A stretch of 8,064 bases of DNA. Source: Eubacterium sp. GTDB taxonomy: Bacteria > Bacillota > Clostridia > Lachnospirales > Lachnospiraceae. Under the pieces are notes generated by a model. That model did no database searches and was not told the origin of the DNA. It was given only the letters and a program-made list of their open reading frames with translations. The stretch is taken from positions 1 through 8,064 of the forward strand of contig JAJGAH010000097.1 in assembly GCA_020844525.1 (NCBI GenBank). The letters are read 5' to 3'. How positions within the stretch are numbered: the first letter of the stretch is position 1; every line of letters starts with the position of its first letter. Position numbers and translations under genes: made by a program. Below, in pieces: positions 6,230 to 8,064 of this stretch.

Positions 6230-6415
6230 TGCTACCCTTCTTTCTGGCCAGATAGTCCTTCCGATATTCTTTAGACTTCGCAATCTCACGTTATCCTGCA
6301 GAAGCTTGAGCATATCAAGTGTCTTAGCTATCATTTTCTTCTCAAACGAAAGAATGAACTCCTTCGCCGGCTGTTCTCCGCTGATGCTCTCATAAAACTC
6401 AATTTCGAATTTCAT
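6222..6415 (-). pseudogene. HigB/RelE-type toxin with internal deletion
   Basis: The first 41 codons read MKFEIEFYESISGEQPAKEF and on to KTLDMLKLLQD, the usual N-terminus of phage-derived Gp49/HigB-like toxins, which cut mRNA on the ribosome. Just before the antitoxin a different frame reads REIAKSKEYRKDYLARKKG then SNE and a stop at 6222, which is the usual C-terminus of the same family. The two parts meet near 6288-6295. About 45-50 central residues are missing compared with the usual 110-115, including the catalytic core, and the deletion is out of frame. Ribosome binding site AGGTGGG (6423-6429) lies 7 nt before the ATG. The toxin cannot be functional. Confidence 0.8.
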
Positions 6416-6445
6416 GCTTCGCCCACCTACAGAATATAGGATTCA

Positions 6446-6520
6446 GTCTGGTGTCAGGTTCCGATTAAATTTTTATAAACGACTTCATACTTTTTTTATC
6501 CGTTCCTACTGACGCCTTTA
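6446..6520 (+). repeat. Palindrome-ended interspersed repeat, copy 3
   Basis: The core 6450-6516 (67 bp) starts GGTGTCAGGTTCCGATTAAA, like copy 1, and ends CCTACTGACGCC, so the right end carries a 3-nt insertion and one change relative to copy 2. It has the same orientation as the other copies. It begins 31 bp upstream of the toxin start, in the expected promoter zone, and its other end supplies the stop codon that ends the AAA ATPase remnant. Confidence 0.75.
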
Positions 6521-6652
6521 CCACATGACAGCCTTTAAGATACAAGACTTGCCACATCGGCGAATGCCAGTAATCACCTTGATGATGTCCGAGCTATAAA
6601 ACGGACGAAGCCGTGACAGGTATTTTTCTCTCGGATAAATGTTTTTATACAC
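6518..6652 (-). pseudogene. AAA+ ATPase (AAA_14/DUF4143 type) N-terminal remnant
   Basis: A GTG at 6652, preceded by AGAGGTG with 7-nt spacing, opens 44 codons that read VYKNIYPREKYLSRLRPFYS, then SDIIKVITGIRRCGKSCILK. This is the standard N-terminus of the large prokaryotic AAA_14/DUF4143 ATPase family, with Walker A GIRRCGKS at residues 29-36. These proteins normally have about 400 residues. Here the frame ends four residues later at the border of repeat copy 3, which provides the TAA. Walker B, the sensor motifs and the C-terminal DUF4143 domain are absent from the window. Confidence 0.75.
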
Positions 6653-6678
6653 TTCTTCACCTCTCTTTACTAAGAGTA

Positions 6679-6684
6679 ACTATA
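6679..6684 (-). promoter_or_regulatory. Possible -10 box for the truncated AAA ATPase
   Basis: TATAGT on the minus strand lies 26 bp upstream of the GTG start. The matching -35 position would fall inside the large palindrome at 6699-6742 and shows no good hexamer, as in an activator- or repressor-dependent promoter. Confidence 0.25.
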
Positions 6685-6698
6685 TCAAAATCTTCATA

Positions 6699-6742
6699 TT
6701 CACGGTACTGTTTTTGTATTTTTTTGAAAACAGTACCCTGAA
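6699..6742. promoter_or_regulatory. Long palindrome, operator-like
   Basis: TTCA-c-GGTACTGTTTT (6699-6714) is mirrored by AAAACAGTACC-c-TGAA (6727-6742), 15 of 16 positions pairing, around a 12-nt T-rich centre. The U-tract is in the loop and not after the stem, so it is not a normal terminator. It lies about 50 bp upstream of the AAA ATPase start and over its expected -35 region, so it may be an operator; it could also be a relic of a mobile element end. Confidence 0.45.
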
Positions 6743-6865
6743 CAGGCAAATATTAGCTGCCCAATAGAGAGCTGCTTAATCAGCATTCCGCATTCATCTC
6801 CGTCTCTTCATTGGCACACGTTTAGCGACGAGGCCTGCACATGATCTGTTTTGACAATTTCGTAG

Positions 6866-6871
6866 TATAAT
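6866..6871 (+). promoter_or_regulatory. -10 box of the AmmeMemoRadiSam operon
   Basis: A perfect TATAAT lies 26 bp before the start codon and 13 bp before the ribosome binding site, which allows a short leader. A perfect TTGACA is also present at 6851-6856, but only 9 bp separate the two, too close for a sigma-A pair. No other good -35 is seen at 16-18 bp. Confidence 0.5.
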
Positions 6872-6897
6872 GAAACCAGAAATGAAAGGAGAAAACG

Positions 6898-7731
6898 ATG
6901 TGTGTGTGCAATACCTGCTTCCGGCACTGCCATCTGAAGGAAGGCCAAAAGGGCTTTTGCGGTGCAAGGATCTGCCGGAACGGCCGGGTCGTCTGCGACA
7001 GCTACGGATATCTGACTTCTCTTGCCCTCGACCCGATCGAAAAAAAGCCGCTCGCCATGTTTCATCCCGGCAGTCTTGTTGTGTCGGCCGGAAGCTACGG
7101 GTGCAATCTAGCCTGTCCCTTCTGCCAGAATTTCACGATTTTGCAAGAGAAAGACCGCAAGGGGACAAGGTATGTGAGCCCGGAGGAGCTCCTCATTCTC
7201 ACGGAGGAGACAAGAGCGCGTTATCCCGAAACGATCGGCGTCGCCTACACTTATAACGAGATGCTCACCTCGTGGGAATATGTGCGGGACGCGTCAAGGC
7301 TTATCCATGATACGGGCATGCTGAACGTGCTCGTGACGAACGGGACCGCAGAACCTGCCGTAATAAATGAAATTCTCCCTTATATCGACGCGATGAACAT
7401 CGACCTCAAGGGGTTCACGGACGAGTTCTACACGGATTTTGTCGGAGGGAGTCTTGCTGAGACGAAGAATTTTATCAGGACGGCTGCCAGGCACTGTCAC
7501 GTGGAGGTGACGACGCTCATTATTCCGGGAAGGAATGACTCGGAAGAGGAAATCGAAAAGGCCGCAAAGTGGCTCTCTTCTCTTCTGTCAATGGAGCCGA
7601 TCGCTTATCACATCACCCGGTATTTTCCGCGATGGAAGCTCGATACGCCCGCTACCGATGTGCGCACAGTGTATCATCTTGCAGATGTCGTAAGGCAGTA
7701 CCTTCCGAATGTCTTCGTCGGAAACTGCTGA
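6898..7731 (+). CDS. amrS: AmmeMemoRadiSam system radical SAM enzyme
   Basis: This 277-aa protein has the radical SAM motif C69-N-L-A-C73-P-F-C76 (CX3CX2C) for a 4Fe-4S cluster and S-adenosylmethionine. It also has an unusually cysteine-rich N-terminus (C2, C4, C7, C11, C21, C26, C33), the DPIEKKPLAMFHPGS segment (45-59) and SYGCNLACPFCQN, all hallmarks of the AmrS family related to pyruvate-formate lyase activating enzymes. Family members sit beside Memo and AMMECR1 domain proteins, and the physiological substrate is not established to my knowledge. AAAGGAG (6885-6891) lies 6 nt before the ATG. The protein begins directly at the Cys-rich region, shorter than homologues with an N-terminal extension, but no upstream in-frame extension is supported. 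It is cytoplasmic and heads an operon with the protein A gene 78 nt downstream. Confidence 0.93.
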   Translation: MCVCNTCFRHCHLKEGQKGFCGARICRNGRVVCDSYGYLTSLALDPIEKKPLAMFHPGSLVVSAGSYGCNLACPFCQNFTILQEKDRKGTRYVSPEELLILTEETRARYPETIGVAYTYNEMLTSWEYVRDASRLIHDTGMLNVLVTNGTAEPAVINEILPYIDAMNIDLKGFTDEFYTDFVGGSLAETKNFIRTAARHCHVEVTTLIIPGRNDSEEEIEKAAKWLSSLLSMEPIAYHITRYFPRWKLDTPATDVRTVYHLADVVRQYLPNVFVGNC

Positions 7732-7751
7732 GTACTGTAAATTTCGTTAAC

Positions 7752-7784
7752 GATTCAGCATCTCCTGACCCGGAACGCTGAATC
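7752..7784. other. Intergenic hairpin between amrS and amrA
   Basis: GATTCAGC (7752-7759) is mirrored perfectly by GCTGAATC (7777-7784) around 17 nt. No U-tract follows, so it is more likely an mRNA-stabilising or processing hairpin than a terminator. Confidence 0.4.
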
Positions 7785-7809
7785 ACTGCATCTTTAGGGA
7801 GGTGGCTTT

Positions 7810-8064
7810 ATGTCTGTTGTCGGAGCAATCATGGTGCCGCATCCACCGCTGATTCTGCCGGAGGTCGGCAGAGGATCGGAGCGGCAGATCCAGGAAACAA
7901 TTGATGCCTATGAGAAGGCCGCGGATTTCGTGGCTGAGCTGAAGCCGGAGACGATCGTTCTGTCGTCGCCGCACAGCATTATGTACGCGGACTATCTGCA
8001 CATCTCGCCCGGCACACATGCCGAAGGGAATATGGCGCGCTTCCGTGCGCCACAGGTGCAGATC
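7810..8064 (+). CDS. amrA: AmmeMemoRadiSam system protein A, N-terminal part, cut by window edge
   Basis: The 85 codons present (start MSVVGAIMVPHPPLILPEVG, later SSPHSIMYADYLHISPG) match the N-terminus of AmmeMemoRadiSam protein A. That family joins a class III extradiol dioxygenase-like domain (LigB/Memo type) to an AMMECR1 domain. The visible histidines, H11 in VPHPP and H57 in SSPHS, occupy the positions of the dioxygenase-type metal site. The AMMECR1 half lies outside the window. A strong AGGGAGGTGG (7796-7805) precedes the ATG by 4 nt. The gene follows the radical SAM gene on the same strand and the pair is the standard arrangement of this system. Confidence 0.92.
   Translation, partial: MSVVGAIMVPHPPLILPEVGRGSERQIQETIDAYEKAADFVAELKPETIVLSSPHSIMYADYLHISPGTHAEGNMARFRAPQVQI

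Noticed and set aside
6433..6438. TATATT as the -10 box of the toxin-antitoxin operon
   Set aside because: It lies only 17 nt before the start codon, so transcription would begin inside the ribosome site, and no -35 is present at the right distance.
1365..6520. A CRISPR array made of the three repeat copies
   Set aside because: The copies are hundreds to thousands of bases apart, longer than CRISPR repeats, and have no regular spacers or cas genes.
6870..7256. 128-codon plus-strand frame starting with ATG at 6870
   Set aside because: It is out of frame with and overlaps the radical SAM gene, which has the motifs and the properly spaced ribosome site.
6808..8019. Minus-strand frames 6808-7065, 7294-7500 and 7783-8019
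   Set aside because: Antisense shadows of the two AmmeMemoRadiSam genes.

Overview
The window looks like chromosomal DNA from an anaerobic Firmicute, probably a gut Clostridia/Lachnospiraceae member. This is inferred from the resemblance of the proteins to that group, strong purine-rich ribosome binding sites, and the mix of a GH78 rhamnosidase, IS remnants and an AmmeMemoRadiSam locus. No rRNA, tRNA or CRISPR array is visible.

Layout. (1) 1-1066, minus strand: the first 354 codons of a GH78 alpha-L-rhamnosidase that runs off the left edge. (2) 1067-2256: a decayed stretch with no intact gene. It holds two copies of a palindrome-ended repeat, hairpins including a likely terminator, an arginase-family C-terminal remnant, an IS66-like transposase remnant, GGGTGCA motifs resembling an IS end, and the first codons of a lost gene. 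(3) 2257-5690, minus strand: a two-gene operon, with a 1006-aa PLD-nuclease/SF2-helicase/DUF3427 protein followed 23 nt later by a MutT-type NUDIX hydrolase. A third reading frame starts 14 nt after the NUDIX stop and is cut off by a repeat copy. The helicase-NUDIX pair is the best candidate for a defence or DNA-damage system here. (4) 5842-6415, minus strand: a HigBA-type toxin-antitoxin locus. The HigA antitoxin is whole, but the HigB toxin has lost its centre, which joins its N-terminus in frame to the antitoxin. A terminator separates this locus from the helicase operon. (5) 6446-6897: a third repeat copy, which truncates an AAA ATPase just after its Walker A motif, then a large perfect palindrome and the promoter of the next gene. 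(6) 6898-8064, plus strand: two genes of the AmmeMemoRadiSam system, the radical SAM enzyme (complete) and protein A (cut by the right edge).

Theme. Intact housekeeping or catabolic genes flank a degraded accessory island. Three copies of one 64-67 bp element sit in it, all in the same orientation, and two lie exactly where a reading frame breaks off. The helicase and NUDIX genes are the only fully preserved accessory genes apart from the antitoxin, which suggests they are still selected.
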